Assembly (NCBI GenBank): GCA_027596195.1
Contig: JADGJG010000009.1
Location: 1 to 64,000 of the forward strand
From: Podochytrium sp. JEL0797
Lineage: Eukaryota > Chytridiomycota > Chytridiomycetes > Chytridiales > Chytriomycetaceae
Length of the DNA stretch: 64,000 nt
Direction of reading: 5' to 3'
Under the pieces are notes generated by a model that searched no databases, was not told the DNA's origin, and saw only the letters and a program-made list of their open reading frames with translations. The position numbers and the translations under genes are program-made. The stretch's first letter is position 1, and every line of letters starts with the position of its first letter. Below are positions 63,388 to 64,000 of this stretch, in pieces.

Positions 63388-64000
63388 ATGTCCCTCGCAC
63401 AGCCCCTCCTCGCGCGCGTCTCCACCGCCCTTTTCACCAACATGGCCCCAGCCGCATTCGCTGAATCCTGGGACAACGTGGGCCTCCTCCTCGAAGCCCC
63501 GCTTCCCCGTCCACACGCCAACAAGGTCTTTCTGACCATCGACCTGTCGCTCGAAACCGTCCACGAAGCAATCAGCGACCCCAAAGTGGGTGTAATTGTG
63601 GCCTACCACCCACCCATCTTCTCATCCATGAAGCGTCTGACCCTCGCTGACGTGAAGCAAAAAATCATTCTCCTCTGCGCTGCCCACGGCATCTCCGTCC
63701 TCTCGCCCCACACGTCCCTCGACTCGTGTAAAGGAGGCATCAACGACTGGCTCGCCACGGGTCTCCCCCAAAACACGACAAAACCCATCCTCCCCTTCGA
63801 CTCTTCGCGTGCCCAAATCGCCGCAGATCTCGGAATGACCCCCGAAACTGCTGGAATTGGCCGTCTCGCGACCCTCGCTGAACCCGCGTCTCTCGACGAC
63901 ATTGTGACCCGCATCAAATCCCATTTGAATCTCCCCCACGTGAGACTCGCGACGCCTTCCTCCTCTGAGAGCCCGCGCATGATTCGAACAATTGCCATTT
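63388..64000 (+). CDS. NIF3: NIF3-like protein, 5' part, cut by window edge
   Basis: NIF3 proteins form toroidal hexamers with a di-metal site and resemble GTP cyclohydrolase I type 2; their cellular role is unclear. Visible parts are the start MSLAQPLLARVSTALFTNM, the hallmark AFAESWDNVGLLLE, VFLTIDLSLETVHEA, VIVAYHPPIFSSMKRLTL (metal-binding HP) and ISVLSPHTSLDSCKGGINDW (second metal motif H-T-x-x-D). The frame is open to the window end with no stop, so about 204 residues are present and the C-terminal half is missing. The gene shares a divergent promoter of about 46 bp with GBF1. Confidence 0.93.
   Translation, partial: MSLAQPLLARVSTALFTNMAPAAFAESWDNVGLLLEAPLPRPHANKVFLTIDLSLETVHEAISDPKVGVIVAYHPPIFSSMKRLTLADVKQKIILLCAAHGISVLSPHTSLDSCKGGINDWLATGLPQNTTKPILPFDSSRAQIAADLGMTPETAGIGRLATLAEPASLDDIVTRIKSHLNLPHVRLATPSSSESPRMIRTIAI

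Overview
The window looks like nuclear DNA of a zoosporic (flagellated) early-diverging fungus, most likely a chytrid. Genes are dense, on both strands, and split by many short GT-AG introns (mostly about 50-100 bp). Typical fungal proteins (an APSES/ankyrin cell-cycle factor, NST1, an SLM-type F-BAR/PH protein, an Sld3-like protein, Csm1/Pcs1) sit beside motile-cilium proteins (CCDC39, IQCG/DRC9, DNALI1, STPG2) and a methionine synthase reductase. Most Dikarya have lost both the cilium genes and the reductase. The phylum is an inference; no rRNA or other species marker is present.

Layout. 1-7.1 kb: a decayed relic, NSE1 (SMC5/6 complex), an Sld3-like replication initiation factor, then a 2.3 kb gene-poor stretch holding a second relic copy and local repeats. 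7.2-24.8 kb: a ciliary neighbourhood (CCDC39, IQCG/DRC9, DNALI1, STPG2) interleaved with an SLM-like membrane protein, the mRNA guanylyltransferase, and a five-member tandem array of an unrecognised membrane-protein family whose last two members are decaying. 24.9-31.4 kb: POP4 (RNase P/MRP), a CREST-like membrane protein, two tandem secreted beta-trefoil lectins with duplicated promoters, a broken LRR gene and a membrane-anchored GST-fold protein. 31.5-45.7 kb: five forward genes for transcription, ER biogenesis and chromosome segregation (APSES/ankyrin factor, EMC4, ADA2, Csm1/Pcs1, NST1). 46-47.5 kb: two small secreted/cell-surface proteins, one behind a repeat-bearing upstream region with four ACGCGT boxes. 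47.8-54.2 kb: two paralogous low-complexity genes of unknown function around adenosine kinase; one has grown by tandem copying of a whole exon plus its intron. 54.8-64 kb: methionine synthase reductase, the Golgi Arf-GEF GBF1/GEA, and the 5' part of NIF3, cut by the window edge.

The strongest candidates for undescribed biology are (i) the tandem membrane-protein family at 16.6-20.8 kb, with a nearly invariant C-terminal module of about 55 residues, and (ii) the pair of repeat-rich proteins at 47.8-49.6 and 52.1-54.2 kb, built from symmetric phase-0 exons with visible recent exon-plus-intron triplication.

All gene models were read by eye from translation, splice signals and remembered family features. 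Exon boundaries are best estimates unless stated, and nothing was checked by alignment or RNA data.
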